DNA from: Roseateles terrae
Lineage (GTDB): Bacteria; Pseudomonadota; Gammaproteobacteria; Burkholderiales; Burkholderiaceae_C
Assembly: GCF_014192155.1 (NCBI RefSeq)
Contig: NZ_JACHXO010000009.1
Span: forward strand, 124,001 to 188,000
Length of the DNA stretch: 64,000 nucleotides
Direction: 5' to 3'
Part shown: one piece after another, positions 17,104 through 32,470 of the stretch
How the letters are laid out: each line of letters opens with the position of its first letter
Numbering within the stretch: the first letter of the stretch is position 1
Made by a program: the position numbers and the translations under genes
Notes under the pieces: model-generated
What the model was told of the DNA's origin: nothing
The model's database searches: none
What the model saw: only the letters and a program-made list of their open reading frames with translations

Positions 17104-18365
17104 TCAGGCGGCCAGCTCGGCGTCGACCTTGACGCGCCATTCGCCGGTCAGGAGCTTTTGCATGAGGCCGCGCTTGAGGGTCTGGTAGTGCCGATGCTTT
17201 GCCTCCAGTGCGTCAATCTTGGACGTGACGGCCCCAAGCAAGTCAGCAATATGGTGCTGCTCCTCCAAAGGAACCAGAGGCATAAATATGCTGAGCAGCG
17301 AAGCCTTCGAGATGTTCTTCATGCTGCCACTAGTGCCAGTCGCAGCCTTTTGAACTTCTTGCCTTACTGCCGGGCTTTGGAGGTAGAAGGCGAGCCAGCG
17401 CGTTGAATGGGCTTTGATGGTTGGCCGAGTTTGCCAAAGCTTGTCCGGCAAGAAGAGTTCGGGGCAAGACTTCACGACATAGGCCGATTCACCGACGAGT
17501 GTTGGAGTGTTGGCGCGACTGATGATGATGCAGCCTTCCTGCACGGGCTCAGCCACTCGATCAACTTCCATTGGCACGACTGTCTTGTGGTTCGACGGAA
17601 GAAATCTGCCGCCTTGAACTGAGCTGACCTTGAGTACGCCCACCTCGCCAAGTCTGAGGCCCCGGTCTTCCGCATTCACACTCACGCCTGAGCGCAGCTC
17701 GGCGATGTACGCGCCCAGCGTTGCTGCCCCCCAAGCTCTCGGAAGTTCTCGGCCATCAATATGGTGGAGATGCGTGTGGGGAGCCCATGTGCCGTCGGAG
17801 CTTCTGGTGCCGAGCCCCCGGCTGAATAGCGTCTGCATCAGGCCCTGCTTGAGGGTCTGGGTGGCTTCAATCTGGCGCGCAATCACGTCCAGCTTGTCGT
17901 CCACGGCCGTCAGCATGGTTGCGATCTGGCGTTGCTCTTCGAAACTCACCGGAAGAAGCAGCTCGATCTTCTCCAGCTCGGACTTATTCAGCTTTGCACG
18001 AGTTCCCCCGTTGAGAACGGGCTGGATATCTTTGTGCTCTAGGGAGTAGAAGAGGTAGTCCTGATCGAACTGGGGTTTTGCTCGTAGCACATGGGCATGA
18101 TTGTTAACCCAGCTCTTTCCTCGCACTTGGTACGCAATAGGGCGGGTTAGGTATTCGGAGAAATTGCCACCATCCTCGGCCATGAGGATCAGGTCCTCGT
18201 CAAAAATGTAGTCGTTGATGTAGTCGACAACTCCATTGGCACCGTAGTAGGGCACCAAACCCTTCATCTCCAGGCGTTGGGCCGAGTTCAGAGGCTTGCG
18301 CTTGTTGTCGAGGATGTCGCAGGTTTCGGCAATGGTCGCGGTCTTCCAACCGTTAGGAAGCACCT

Positions 18366-18369
<4 letters not shown>
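17104..18369 (-). CDS. hsdS: Type I restriction enzyme specificity subunit (HsdS)
   Basis: A 421-residue protein with two target-recognition domains, each followed by a conserved helical spacer: [20 protein letters not shown] near residue 150 and [19 protein letters not shown] near residue 370. HsdS reads a bipartite DNA site and docks two HsdM copies and HsdR. The start overlaps hsdM by ATGA. The target sequence cannot be predicted from these domains by eye. Confidence 0.93.
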
Positions 18370-19997
<1,628 letters not shown>

Positions 19998-20030
19998 GTA
20001 GTTTTGTTCGTGTGTCTTTCAGAGGCCCGC

Positions 20031-21788
20031 TTACTGCACGTCAACGGGCCAGCGATGGCGGGTCAGGTCGGCGATTTCGCCTTGGAGCCTGGCAACTTGG
20101 TCTTCAAGCTCACAGAGCCGGTCGTAGTCCGGGCATGCAGCACGTTGCTCTTCGAGCGGGGGGACTGGAACCTGCATAGCGAGCAAAGTGCTCGGACTGA
20201 TGTGCTGCACACCCGCTCCGACTTGCAACCCCTCCAGCTGTGCTTGCCCGTGGGGTGACCGCAGGTACATGAGCAGGTACTGCGGCATGACCCGATCTGT
20301 CAGAGGCCTAAGTGCCAGACAGCTTTGGGAGACCACGGTCGGCCTCGCTTGCGCTGCGCTGCCCATGAGAGCTGCCTTGCCAACGGTCCCCTTGATGGAG
20401 AAGACGATGTCGCCCGGCCGAACCAAGTTCCCTGCCTTCGGGGGCGCTTTCAAGTAGGTTGTCTTCTCGAGCTCGTGGTTGATGGCGGACCACTGGTTCA
20501 GGTCCTGCTGACCAACTTCAGCCATCTCGAACTGGCTCGGGTCCTTGGAGGTGGCCGGGGGGCGCAACGCAGTACAGATTTCGCCCAGGGCGAGAGCGTT
20601 GGCCCCGAGGTCTGGGACGCGGCGTAGGTATCGGGAAGGTGCCAGGCTGTATTCATTTGCCGCAATCTCGTCGCGAGTCACGGAGCGCGCCTTATCGGTC
20701 GGCACCTTGCCCAGCGCAATGTCGTGCCCCGCGGCGACGATGTCTCCGGCCTCTTGCAAAGACCTTCGGCCGCTGCCGAGGTCGGCCATGTAGACGTCAT
20801 CGGTGCCACCCCCTGGGTTGACGACGAGTACCGCTCCGGCAATGCCTGCCCCACCAAACACGCCGGGAGGCAAGGAGATGACAGCCGCGACCTCGTTGCA
20901 CTCGCCGCCGCGATGAACGAGGTACTCGCGGAGACGCTGCTCCTGACCTTTGGCAAAGAGCACACCCTGCCCGGAGACGAACACGGCCCGCTTGTTGGTC
21001 CGGTTCACGAACTCGTGGATCGCCCAAGACTCGCTGCGGGCGAATTGCTCGAGTCCTTTGCCTCCTGCGGTGTCCCACATGGCCATGCTGCTGTCCTTCA
21101 CCTGGACACCAAACGGCGGCATGACCAAGGCGTAGTCAGCGCGGCCGATGGGGCGACCCGCACCGTCTCGTTCCACTTCGCGACGGACCTTGGGATGCTC
21201 GGGATGCCCCGCTTCGATGGTCAACAGCAACTGCGTAGGGAGTGACCAAACCGAGAGCGGTGAAGCGGCCAGGACTCGCCATCCACGGCGAAGGGCTTCA
21301 ACGGTCAACTGGCCGCGAAGGTCGAACGGAATCCAAAGCTCGCTGCCGTCCGGCTCACCGACTAGGTCGAACAGCAGCGCCGTCAGCTCAGGGACCACAA
21401 TGCCTTCGGCTTGGCGTGCGCCTCCGTCGAGGAAGCAGGGCACAACGTCCCAGCGCAGGTCTCCGAGTTCGCGATGCAGTTCCGCAACGATGCTCGTTGC
21501 TGCGGCACGCCGCCCCATGTCCGCAACAGACGTGGAGCTCCGTTGAGGAACGGCCCGGTCGGCCGCTTCTGCCGGAAATCCTGCGTCGACCAAGGCCTTC
21601 CAGGCATCGACCTCAGCCAGTTGGTCCACGCTCATGTTGCGAGCGACTGCCATCCGACCGGCCGCCAACCAGGCCAGGGCAAACAGCCAAGTCTCTCCGA
21701 ACACGCCCCCCCGGGCCAGGTCCATCAGCCGCCAGAACGCAAGAGACACCGGCGATTCGGTTCGAGTCATGTGTGCTGCTCCTGACAT
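20031..21788 (-). CDS. Degenerate N6-methylase fused to a specificity half-domain
   Basis: A 585-residue protein. Residues ~100-400 follow the HsdM layout, but the SAM motif is replaced (IPFDLRGQLTVEALRRG in place of DPxCGSGG) and the catalytic tetrad reads MPPF (DYALVMPPFG) instead of NPPF. Methyl transfer is therefore unlikely. Residues ~400-585 look like an HsdS half: a recognition domain, then HISPSTLLAMQVPVPPLEEQ and a terminal coiled coil. It may be a DNA-reading or scaffolding subunit. It begins in a TGATG overlap with the preceding small gene. The initiating ATG at 21788 or a second at 21770 may be used. Confidence 0.75.
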   Translation of the reverse strand: MSGAAHMTRTESPVSLAFWRLMDLARGGVFGETWLFALAWLAAGRMAVARNMSVDQLAEVDAWKALVDAGFPAEAADRAVPQRSSTSVADMGRRAAATSIVAELHRELGDLRWDVVPCFLDGGARQAEGIVVPELTALLFDLVGEPDGSELWIPFDLRGQLTVEALRRGWRVLAASPLSVWSLPTQLLLTIEAGHPEHPKVRREVERDGAGRPIGRADYALVMPPFGVQVKDSSMAMWDTAGGKGLEQFARSESWAIHEFVNRTNKRAVFVSGQGVLFAKGQEQRLREYLVHRGGECNEVAAVISLPPGVFGGAGIAGAVLVVNPGGGTDDVYMADLGSGRRSLQEAGDIVAAGHDIALGKVPTDKARSVTRDEIAANEYSLAPSRYLRRVPDLGANALALGEICTALRPPATSKDPSQFEMAEVGQQDLNQWSAINHELEKTTYLKAPPKAGNLVRPGDIVFSIKGTVGKAALMGSAAQARPTVVSQSCLALRPLTDRVMPQYLLMYLRSPHGQAQLEGLQVGAGVQHISPSTLLAMQVPVPPLEEQRAACPDYDRLCELEDQVARLQGEIADLTRHRWPVDVQ

Positions 21789-22105
21789 CAGCCGAAGCGG
21801 TGGCCAACGGTAATGAGGGTGCTGTCCTCAGCGCTGACGACGGCGTACACGCCAGCCAGCGCATCGACGCGCTGGGTGTGTCCAACCGCACGCCGGAGGG
21901 ACGCGATGGAGTCCGCCGTCATCAAATAGCGGATTCCGCCCTCTCCGTCGAACTCTCGCTGGCCGTATGCAAGCACCAGCGGGAGAGACGACTTGTCGAT
22001 GCAGCGTTGCTGTGCACGCTTTTCAGCGTGCCGCGAGACCCGCGACAGGCGGCGGTTGTTCGCTTGATAACCTTCGTTGCTGTAGCCCACGGCGTTCACC
22101 TCCAT
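21788..22105 (-). CDS. Small DUF4258-like protein, first gene of the restriction operon
   Basis: A protein of up to 105 residues. HAEKRAQQRCID near residue 26 and the final TLITVGHRF resemble DUF4258-type folds (His/Arg-rich start, beta strands, ITV end). ATG 22105 is possible, but its first codons spell GGAGGTGA, so GTG 22090 six bases after that is a strong alternative start. Its stop overlaps the next start by one base (TGATG). DUF4258 includes some toxin-like and RNase-like proteins; the role here is unknown. Confidence 0.65.
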   Translation of the reverse strand: MEVNAVGYSNEGYQANNRRLSRVSRHAEKRAQQRCIDKSSLPLVLAYGQREFDGEGGIRYLMTADSIASLRRAVGHTQRVDALAGVYAVVSAEDSTLITVGHRFG

Positions 22106-22121
22106 GTCGATGGAATGAACT

Positions 22122-22133
22122 GTAGCACGCTAC
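22122..22133. promoter_or_regulatory. Palindrome upstream of the restriction operon, possible operator
   Basis: GTAGC-AC-GCTAC is a perfect 12-base inverted repeat 17 bases upstream of the first ATG of the operon. Its position would suit a repressor site, and restriction operons are often controlled by dedicated regulators. No second copy or matching regulator was found, so this is only positional evidence. Confidence 0.3.
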
Positions 22134-22202
22134 GAAATTACTCCGCAATAGCCGGCACGGAATTTTTTTAATTCTGCGAAGCCCTTGGCTTGCGCCGATC
22201 AA

Positions 22203-22240
22203 AAGCGAGAGCCCCATAGCTTTCGCAGCTTATGGGGCTC
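22203..22240 (-). terminator. Rho-independent terminator after gyrB
   Basis: A perfect 10-base stem, GAGCCCCATA (22209-22218) and TATGGGGCTC (22231-22240), with a 12-base loop. On the minus strand it is followed by TCGCTTTT, and it lies 35 bases past the gyrB stop. It should separate gyrB from the restriction operon read in the same direction. Confidence 0.75.
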
Positions 22241-22274
22241 AATTTCGCACCTTATGGGGCGCTCTACAGCAGCC

Positions 22275-24884
<2,610 letters not shown>

Positions 24885-24912
24885 TCAGGGGCGCCCGCGC
24901 TGCGGCTCAACA

Positions 24913-26037
24913 TCAGATCCGCATCGGCATCACGACATATTTGAAGCCCGTCTGATCAGGAATGCTGATCAGCGCGCTGGACGAGCTGTCGTTCAGATCC
25001 ACCCGGACCATGTCCTGGCCCATGTTGGCCAGCACGTCCATCAGGTAGGTCACGTTGAAGCCGGTCTCGATCTGGTCGCCGCCGTAGTCGATCTCGATTT
25101 CTTCCTTGGCCTCTTCCTGCTCGGCGTTGCTGGACGCAATCGACAGCAGGCCCGGGTCGAAGGCCAGGCGCACCGCCTTGAACTTCTCGCTGGTCAGGAT
25201 GGCCGCACGCTGCAGTGCCGCCAGCAGCTGCTGACGGCCCAGGATCACGTGGAAACGGTGGTTCTTCGGGATGACACGGTTGTAGTCGGGGAACTTGCCC
25301 TCGACCAGCTTGGTCACGAATTCCATGCCGCTGAAGCTGAACTTGGCCTGGTTGCCGGCAAAGCGCATCTCGATCGGCTGTTCTTCTTCCTCGCCCTTGC
25401 CGCCGTCCTTCAGCAGACGCATCAGCTCCAGCACCGTCTTGCGGGGCAGGATGACTTCCTGCTTGGGCATCTCGGTGTCCAGCTCCGCCTGGGCCAGCGC
25501 CAGACGGTGGCCGTCGGTGGCCACCAGCGTCAGCGTCTTGCCTTCGGCCACGAACAGGATGCCGTTGAGGTAGTAGCGGATGTCATGCACCGCCATGGCG
25601 AAGTGCACCTGGTTGATCAGGGTCTTCAGGGTCTTCTGCGGGACGCTGAACGCCGGGCCGAAATCGGCGGCTTCCTGCACCAGCGGGAAGTCTTCCGCCG
25701 GCAGGGTCTGCAGGGTGAAGCGGCTCTTGCCGCCCTGCAGCGTCATCTTGTTCTGGTTGGACGTGAGGCTGACGGTCTGGTCCGACGGCATCGACCGCAG
25801 GATGTCGATCAGCTTGCGGGCGCCGATGGTGGACGAGAAGTCGCCTTCGTCCCCGTCGAATTCAACCGTGGTGCGCACCTGGATTTCCAGGTCGCTGGTG
25901 GTGAGCTCCACCTGCGAGCCCTGCTTGCGGAGCAGCACATTGGCCAGGATGGGCAAGGTATGGCGCCGCTCCACGATGCCGGACACCGCCTGCAACGCGG
26001 CAAGCACTTTGTCCTGGCTGGCTTTCAACACGATCAT
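24913..26037 (-). CDS. dnaN: DNA polymerase III beta sliding clamp
   Basis: A 374-residue clamp with the usual N-terminus MIVLKASQDKVLAALQ and C-terminus FKYVVMPMRI. A dimer encircles DNA and tethers polymerase III. ATG 26037 is chosen because GAGAGG lies about eight bases upstream; the frame stays open further upstream but the extra residues do not match the family. Confidence 0.97.
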   Translation of the reverse strand: MIVLKASQDKVLAALQAVSGIVERRHTLPILANVLLRKQGSQVELTTSDLEIQVRTTVEFDGDEGDFSSTIGARKLIDILRSMPSDQTVSLTSNQNKMTLQGGKSRFTLQTLPAEDFPLVQEAADFGPAFSVPQKTLKTLINQVHFAMAVHDIRYYLNGILFVAEGKTLTLVATDGHRLALAQAELDTEMPKQEVILPRKTVLELMRLLKDGGKGEEEEQPIEMRFAGNQAKFSFSGMEFVTKLVEGKFPDYNRVIPKNHRFHVILGRQQLLAALQRAAILTSEKFKAVRLAFDPGLLSIASSNAEQEEAKEEIEIDYGGDQIETGFNVTYLMDVLANMGQDMVRVDLNDSSSSALISIPDQTGFKYVVMPMRI

Positions 26038-26161
26038 GTCAACCTCTCTCCACTGTTGGCTGTTCGCTCGTTGGCACCCCACCGGGGCCCGGCGCCGGCC
26101 TGGCCGACCGCCGCCACTCTGGCAAACGCGCTATTTTCGCTGATGACGGGGCGTTTTTTCG

Positions 26162-27718
<1,557 letters not shown>

Positions 27719-28105
27719 TGTGGAAAACTTATTCTTCGAGCGGCCGGATTGTACCGACGAGGGGCCGCGAAGTCTGGGTTATCCACAGAATTTTTGGCAG
27801 GGTCAAGATCAGGTAATCCCCCGCTCGCACATTCCCGCAGATTGACCACGGGCTGAATCTTTGCTGTAATCGCGGGTTTTCCGGACGCCCGGACGTATGT
27901 TCGTGGGCCTTCCAGAAATTGCTTTTAGGCATCCACCCGTGAGGGCGGCGCGCCAGACCGAGTGACCCGCAGGGGTTGCAAGGAACGGTGCGGAGGGGGC
28001 CGCCAGGGCCGGGCATTGAGCCAGGCTGTGTTGCGGAGTTCCGATGCCGCTGTCGGTGTCCGACAGTACCCAAACGTCAGTCCGACATTTCGATAGAGGT
28101 TCACC
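27719..28105. other. dnaA-rpmH intergenic region, part of oriC
   Basis: A 387-base divergent region. It holds a perfect DnaA box TTATCCACA at 27779-27787, a near-box at 27719-27727 (TTTTCCACA on the minus strand), and a 17-base inverted repeat CTGTCGG-TGT-CCGACAG at 28050-28066 with another GTCCGACA at 28080-28087. AGAGG just before rpmH is its ribosome site. No strongly AT-rich unwinding element stands out. Gene order makes this the likely origin, together with the box cluster in rnpA. Confidence 0.75.
27779..27787 (+). promoter_or_regulatory. Consensus DnaA box
   Basis: An exact TTATCCACA, 61 bases upstream of the dnaA start. It is the only perfect consensus box I found in the intergenic region. 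Confidence 0.8.
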
Positions 28106-28240
28106 ATGAAACGCACTTACCAAGGCTCCAAGACCCGTCGCGCCCGTACCCACGGCTTCCTCGTCCGCATGAAGACCCGCGGTGGCCGCGCCGTCATCGC
28201 CGCACGTCGCGCCAAGGGCCGCAAGCGCCTGGCCGTCTGA
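28106..28240 (+). CDS. rpmH: Ribosomal protein bL34
   Basis: A 44-residue highly basic protein beginning [19 protein letters not shown] and ending GRKRLAV, a textbook bL34. It is a component of the 50S subunit. It starts the plus-strand operon rpmH-rnpA-yidD-yidC, with AGAGG six bases before the ATG. Confidence 0.97.
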   Translation: MKRTYQGSKTRRARTHGFLVRMKTRGGRAVIAARRAKGRKRLAV

Positions 28241-28301
28241 GGCGGATCGGGCACTGCCTGATCGTCTCGACACGTCGCGTCTTCTTCCATCCGACCAAGC
28301 C

Positions 28302-28799
28302 GTGACCGGCCGCATCGTTCGATCGGCCGATTTCGAGCGTGTGCTGGGCACCCCCAGCCGCGCTCGCAGCCCCCATTTCGCCGTTCATCACCTGGCCGCG
28401 AGTCCTTCGCAGCCGGCGCGTCGGCTTCCCAAGTTGTCCACGGAGGCGCCCATTGAAGGGTCATCCACAGGGACATCCACAGGAAATGCCGACTTGTCCA
28501 CAGGTGATGCGCAGAATCATCCACAGCTTGTGGATGATGCGGTCTCCAGCATGCCCGCCGCCGCCTGGCTCGGGTATGTCGTGCCCAAACGCCATGCGCG
28601 CCGGGCGGTGACCCGCACCCTGCTGAAGCGGCAGATCCGTCAGGTCTTCGGAACCCTGCCCGCACTGCCGCCCGGCTTGTGGGTGGTCCGCTTGCGCCTG
28701 CCGTTTGACCGCAAGCAGTTCCCCAGCGCCTCTTCGGACGCCCTGCGTGCCGCCGCGCGGGACGAACTGCAGGCCCTCATCCGCAAGATCGCCCGATGA
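28302..28799 (+). CDS. rnpA: Ribonuclease P protein component, with an insertion encoded by DnaA boxes
   Basis: A 165-residue RnpA from GTG 28302 (the frame is open further upstream, so the start is uncertain). Core segments GRIVRSADFERVL, YVVPKRHARRAVTRTLLKRQIRQ and GLWVVRLR are intact. Between the first two lies about 40 extra Ser/Thr/Gly-rich residues carrying three STG tripeptides. These are the direct translation of repeated CCACAG in a DnaA-box cluster (28434-28537). RnpA assists the RNase P RNA in 5' maturation of tRNAs; an insertion at this place should form a loop. The stop overlaps the yidD start by ATGA. Confidence 0.92.
   Translation: MTGRIVRSADFERVLGTPSRARSPHFAVHHLAASPSQPARRLPKLSTEAPIEGSSTGTSTGNADLSTGDAQNHPQLVDDAVSSMPAAAWLGYVVPKRHARRAVTRTLLKRQIRQVFGTLPALPPGLWVVRLRLPFDRKQFPSASSDALRAAARDELQALIRKIAR
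28434..28537. promoter_or_regulatory. Cluster of six DnaA-box-like 9-mers inside rnpA
   Basis: Boxes at 28434-28442 (TTGTCCACG), 28461-28469 (TCATCCACA), 28473-28481 (ACATCCACA), 28494-28502 (TTGTCCACA), 28517-28525 (TCATCCACA) and, on the minus strand, 28529-28537 (TCATCCACA). Each differs from TTATCCACA by one or two bases. Six in 104 bases is far above chance in GC-rich DNA. The cluster is about 650 bases from the consensus box beside dnaA, so it probably acts in origin function or DnaA titration. Confidence 0.75.
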
Positions 28800-29110
28800 G
28801 CCCGCGTCCCAGCCTGCCGACGCGTCTGCTCATGGGGCTGGTGCGCGCCTATCAGCTGCTGTTCAGCCCCTGGCTGCGTGCCGGCTGCCGCTATTCGCCC
28901 AGCTGCTCCAACTACGGCATGCAGGCACTGCGCCAGCATGGCGCGGCAGCAGGCACTTACCTCGCAGCGGCCCGCATCCTGCGCTGCAATCCGTTGTGTT
29001 CGGGCGGGCATGATCCCGTCCCTGACAATCCGCCCCGTCTCTTCACCTTCCTTGCTCGGCGCAGGGATGGTCGAGCCTCTTCAACCGCCAAATCAAAAGC
29101 TTCCCCATGA
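28796..29110 (+). CDS. yidD: Membrane protein insertion efficiency factor YidD
   Basis: A 104-residue protein with the YidD core: YQLLFSPWL, then CRYSPSCSNYGMQAL and RILRCNPLCSGGHDPVP. An amphipathic N-terminal helix should attach it to the inner membrane, where it helps YidC-dependent insertion. It overlaps rnpA upstream and yidC downstream by 4 bases each. Confidence 0.95.
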   Translation: MSPRPSLPTRLLMGLVRAYQLLFSPWLRAGCRYSPSCSNYGMQALRQHGAAAGTYLAAARILRCNPLCSGGHDPVPDNPPRLFTFLARRRDGRASSTAKSKASP

Positions 29111-30804
29111 CTGATATACGCCGCACCATCTTGTGGGTGGTGTTCACCATGTCGCTGGTCCTTCTGTGGGACGGCTGGCAACGGCACAACGGCCACGCGT
29201 CGATGTTCGGACCCGCACCGGCGAAGACCGCCAGCGCCCCGGGCAACTCCGCTTCCGCCGTGCCGGGTGCCACGCTGCCGGCCTCGGCTGCCTCCGCTGC
29301 CGCCACGGCAGTGGCTGCGGCAGATGCCGCTTCCGCTCCCGCCCCGGTGAAGAGCGAACTCGTGACCATCACCACCGACGTCGTCAAGGCCACGCTGGAC
29401 ACCCGTGGTGGTGCCCTCGTGCGGGTGGAACTGCTCAAGCATGCCGACGACAAGGACCCCAGCGGCCATGTCGTGGTGCTCGACCCGCTGCGTCAATACA
29501 GCGCCCAGTCGGCCCTGCGCAATGTTGCCGGTGCACCGAACCACCAGACGGTGCTGAGCCTGGTCGACGGTCCGCGTGAGCTGAAGGACGGCGCCGATGC
29601 GCTGACCGTGCGCCTGGAGTCTCCTGCCATGGGCGGCGTGAAGCTGGCCAAGGTCTACACCTTCAAGCGCGGCGACTACGCCATCGATGTCCAGCACGAG
29701 GTGACCAACGTCGGCAGCGCGCCGGTGACGCCCGAGCTGTCGGTCTGGCTGGTGCGTGACGACCATGTCGATCACACCGGTCCGTCGATGGCGCCGAGCT
29801 CCTTCACCGGCCCGACGGTCTACACCGACAAGGGCAAGATGCAGAAGGTGCCCTTCGACAAGATCAAGGACAACAAGGCCGACTACGAACGTCGTGCGGA
29901 TGACGGCTGGATCGCCATGGTCCAGCATTACTTCGTTGGCGCCTGGCTGCGCAATGAACCGGGTGCCCGCGCCTTTGACGTTAGCGAGTCGCCCAGCAAG
30001 CTGGTCACGCTGTCGATGGTCACCGCCTTCCCGACCCTCGCGCCCGGCGCCACCGGCAAGCTGGACAACCTGCTGTATGTGGGCCCGCAGGAAGAAAAGC
30101 GTCTGGAAGCCCTGGCACCCGGCCTGGAACGGGTCAAGGACTACGGGATGTTCACCATCCTGGCCAAGCCGCTGTTCTGGCTGATGGACCAGCTGCACAA
30201 GATCCTGGGCAACTGGGGCTGGGCGATTGTGGGCGTGGTGGTGCTGCTGAAGATTGCCTTCTATGGCCTCAATGCCAAGGCCTACCGCAGCATGGCCAAG
30301 ATGAAGGCCATCAATCCCCGCATCCAGGAACTGCGCGAACGCTACAAGGACAAGCCGCAGCAACAGCAGCAGGAAATGATGCGGCTGTATCGCGAAGAGA
30401 AGATCAACCCGCTCGGCTCCTGCCTGCCCATCCTGCTGCAGATGCCGGTGTTCCTGGCGCTGTACTGGGTGCTGCTGTCCAGCGTGGAAATGCGTGGCGC
30501 GCCGTGGATCCTGTGGGTGCACGACCTGTCCCGCCCGGATGCCTTCTTCGGTGTGCTGCCCTGGCTGAACGTGCCGCTGGGCCCGCTGCCGCTGCTGATG
30601 ACGGCCACCAGCCTGCTGCAGGTCTGGCTGAATCCGCAGCCGACCGACCCGGTGCAGGCGAAGATGATGTGGATCATGCCCATCGCCTTCAGCGTGATGT
30701 TCTTCTTCTTCCCGGCCGGTCTGACGCTGTACTACACCGTCAACAACCTGCTGTCGATCGTCCAGCAATGGATGATCAACAAGCAGCTGGGTGTGAACAA
30801 ATAA
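29107..30804 (+). CDS. yidC: Membrane protein insertase YidC
   Basis: A 565-residue insertase with an N-terminal membrane anchor (residues ~7-22), an Ala-rich linker, a large periplasmic domain (~75-340) and a C-terminal block of five membrane segments beginning near residue 355. YidC inserts membrane proteins alone or with SecYEG. Length and layout match the proteobacterial form. It ends the rpmH-rnpA-yidD-yidC operon, followed by a strong terminator. Confidence 0.97.
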   Translation: MTDIRRTILWVVFTMSLVLLWDGWQRHNGHASMFGPAPAKTASAPGNSASAVPGATLPASAASAAATAVAAADAASAPAPVKSELVTITTDVVKATLDTRGGALVRVELLKHADDKDPSGHVVVLDPLRQYSAQSALRNVAGAPNHQTVLSLVDGPRELKDGADALTVRLESPAMGGVKLAKVYTFKRGDYAIDVQHEVTNVGSAPVTPELSVWLVRDDHVDHTGPSMAPSSFTGPTVYTDKGKMQKVPFDKIKDNKADYERRADDGWIAMVQHYFVGAWLRNEPGARAFDVSESPSKLVTLSMVTAFPTLAPGATGKLDNLLYVGPQEEKRLEALAPGLERVKDYGMFTILAKPLFWLMDQLHKILGNWGWAIVGVVVLLKIAFYGLNAKAYRSMAKMKAINPRIQELRERYKDKPQQQQQEMMRLYREEKINPLGSCLPILLQMPVFLALYWVLLSSVEMRGAPWILWVHDLSRPDAFFGVLPWLNVPLGPLPLLMTATSLLQVWLNPQPTDPVQAKMMWIMPIAFSVMFFFFPAGLTLYYTVNNLLSIVQQWMINKQLGVNK

Positions 30805-30825
30805 CGCTGAAAGCGCGTGCACACG

Positions 30826-30853
30826 AAGCCCCCGCAGCCCGGGGGCTTTTTTT
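30826..30853 (+). terminator. Rho-independent terminator after yidC
   Basis: AAGCCCCCG (30826-30834) pairs with CGGGGGCTT (30840-30848), followed by a run of T to 30853. It lies 21 bases past the yidC stop and separates it from mnmE. Confidence 0.9.
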
Positions 30854-31004
30854 CGTCTGCACGCAGGTGCTTAATGCTCATGCGGGGTTCGCTTCCCTTG
30901 GTCGGGAATCCAGGGAACCGGAGGTGCGCGGTGGTGAAGCACGAGCAACACCACCCGCCCTGCCCCGCGCCATATTCGAAGGACCGGTGCGAGACAATGC
31001 AGCC

Positions 31005-32435
31005 ATGCTGTCGCGTCACCAGGATCCCATTGCCGCCATTGCCACTGCGCCCGGACGAGGCGCGGTGGGCATCGTGCGGGTTTCATCGAAGCAGGACCTC
31101 TCCGCGCTGGTGACCGCGATCTGCGGCCGCCCCCTCAAGCCGCGCGAGGCCACCTACCTGCCGTTCCGCAGCGCCCAGGGCGAAGCCATCGATCACGGCC
31201 TGGCCCTGCTGTTCCCTGCGCCCCACAGCTACACCGGTGAACACGTGCTGGAGTTGCAGGCGCATGGGGGCCCGGTGGTGCTTCAGCTATTGCTGGCACG
31301 ATGCCTGGAGGCCGATCCGGCCTTGCGCATCCGTCTGGCCGAGCCCGGTGAATTCACTCGGCGTGCATTCTTGAACGGAAAGCTGGATCTGGCCCAGGCC
31401 GAGGCGGTGGCGGACCTGATCGATGCCAGCACCGAAGCGGCGGCCCGCAGCGCCGGCCGGGCCCTGGCGGGCGCACTGAGCGGCGAGGTCGGACAGTTGC
31501 GGGATGCGCTGATCCAGTTGCGGATGCTGGTTGAAGCGACGCTGGACTTCCCGGAAGAAGAGATCGACTTCCTGCAGCAGGCGGATGCGCTGGGCAAGTT
31601 GCGCCGGCTGCTGGACCGCCTGGATGCACTGCTGGATCGCAGCCGCCAGGGGGCCATCCTGCGGGAGGGCATCAAGGTCGTTTTGGCGGGTCAGCCGAAT
31701 GTGGGCAAGAGCTCACTGCTCAATGCGCTGGCGGGGGCGGAGCTGGCCATCGTCACGCCCATCCCCGGAACCACCCGCGACAAGCTGAGCCAGACCATCC
31801 AGATTGAAGGCGTGCCGCTGCACATCAGCGACACGGCCGGGCTGCGCGACACCGATGACGAGGTGGAGCGCATCGGCGTGGCCCGCAGCTGGGACGCCAT
31901 CCGGGAAGCCGACGTGGTGCTGTTCCTGCACGACCTGACCCGTGTCGGCCAGCCGGACTATGAACGGGACGATGCGGAGATCCGGGGACGGCTGTCCGCA
32001 GTCGAGCCGGGGCGCATCCTGCAGGTCTACAACAAGGCGGATGCGTCTGATGGGATAGAGGCCGGCAGCGGCGTCCCTACAGATGCTGGAACAACCGATG
32101 CGGCTGAATCCGCCGCTGCATCAAGCATCCTGCGCCTGTCCGCCAAAACTGGCGCGGGCCTGGACGCGCTGCGCCAGCGCCTGCTACAGCAAGTCGGCTG
32201 GCATGCCGTGCCGGAAGGATTGTTCATCGCCCGCGAGCGCCATGTGCAGGCGCTGCGCCGCACCCGCGAGCATGTGGATCTGGCGCTTCAGCAGGCTGCG
32301 CTGGAGCCGGCGGCGCTGGACTTGATGGCGGAAGAACTGCGCCTGGCGCATGACGCGCTGGGCGAGATCACCGGCGCCTTCACGGCGGACGATCTGCTCG
32401 GCGAAATCTTCAGCCGCTTCTGCATCGGCAAGTGA
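31005..32435 (+). CDS. mnmE: tRNA uridine-5-carboxymethylaminomethyl modification GTPase MnmE
   Basis: A 476-residue protein. The N-terminal formyl-THF-binding domain begins [21 protein letters not shown]; the G domain has P-loop [11 protein letters not shown] near residue 230 and DTAGLRDT as switch II; the C-terminus ends FCIGK with the functional Cys. With MnmG it modifies wobble U34 of tRNAs. ATG 31005 is chosen by homology; the open frame extends into the yidC terminator region, which is not coding. Confidence 0.96.
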   Translation: MLSRHQDPIAAIATAPGRGAVGIVRVSSKQDLSALVTAICGRPLKPREATYLPFRSAQGEAIDHGLALLFPAPHSYTGEHVLELQAHGGPVVLQLLLARCLEADPALRIRLAEPGEFTRRAFLNGKLDLAQAEAVADLIDASTEAAARSAGRALAGALSGEVGQLRDALIQLRMLVEATLDFPEEEIDFLQQADALGKLRRLLDRLDALLDRSRQGAILREGIKVVLAGQPNVGKSSLLNALAGAELAIVTPIPGTTRDKLSQTIQIEGVPLHISDTAGLRDTDDEVERIGVARSWDAIREADVVLFLHDLTRVGQPDYERDDAEIRGRLSAVEPGRILQVYNKADASDGIEAGSGVPTDAGTTDAAESAAASSILRLSAKTGAGLDALRQRLLQQVGWHAVPEGLFIARERHVQALRRTREHVDLALQQAALEPAALDLMAEELRLAHDALGEITGAFTADDLLGEIFSRFCIGK

Positions 32436-32470
32436 CGGCGGCCCGCGCCGTCCCGGCCGCCCAGTGCCGC

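Noticed and set aside
28957-30822. A 621-codon minus-strand open frame opposite yidC
   Set aside because: Antisense shadow of a certain gene; composition dominated by His, Gln and Gly with no motifs.
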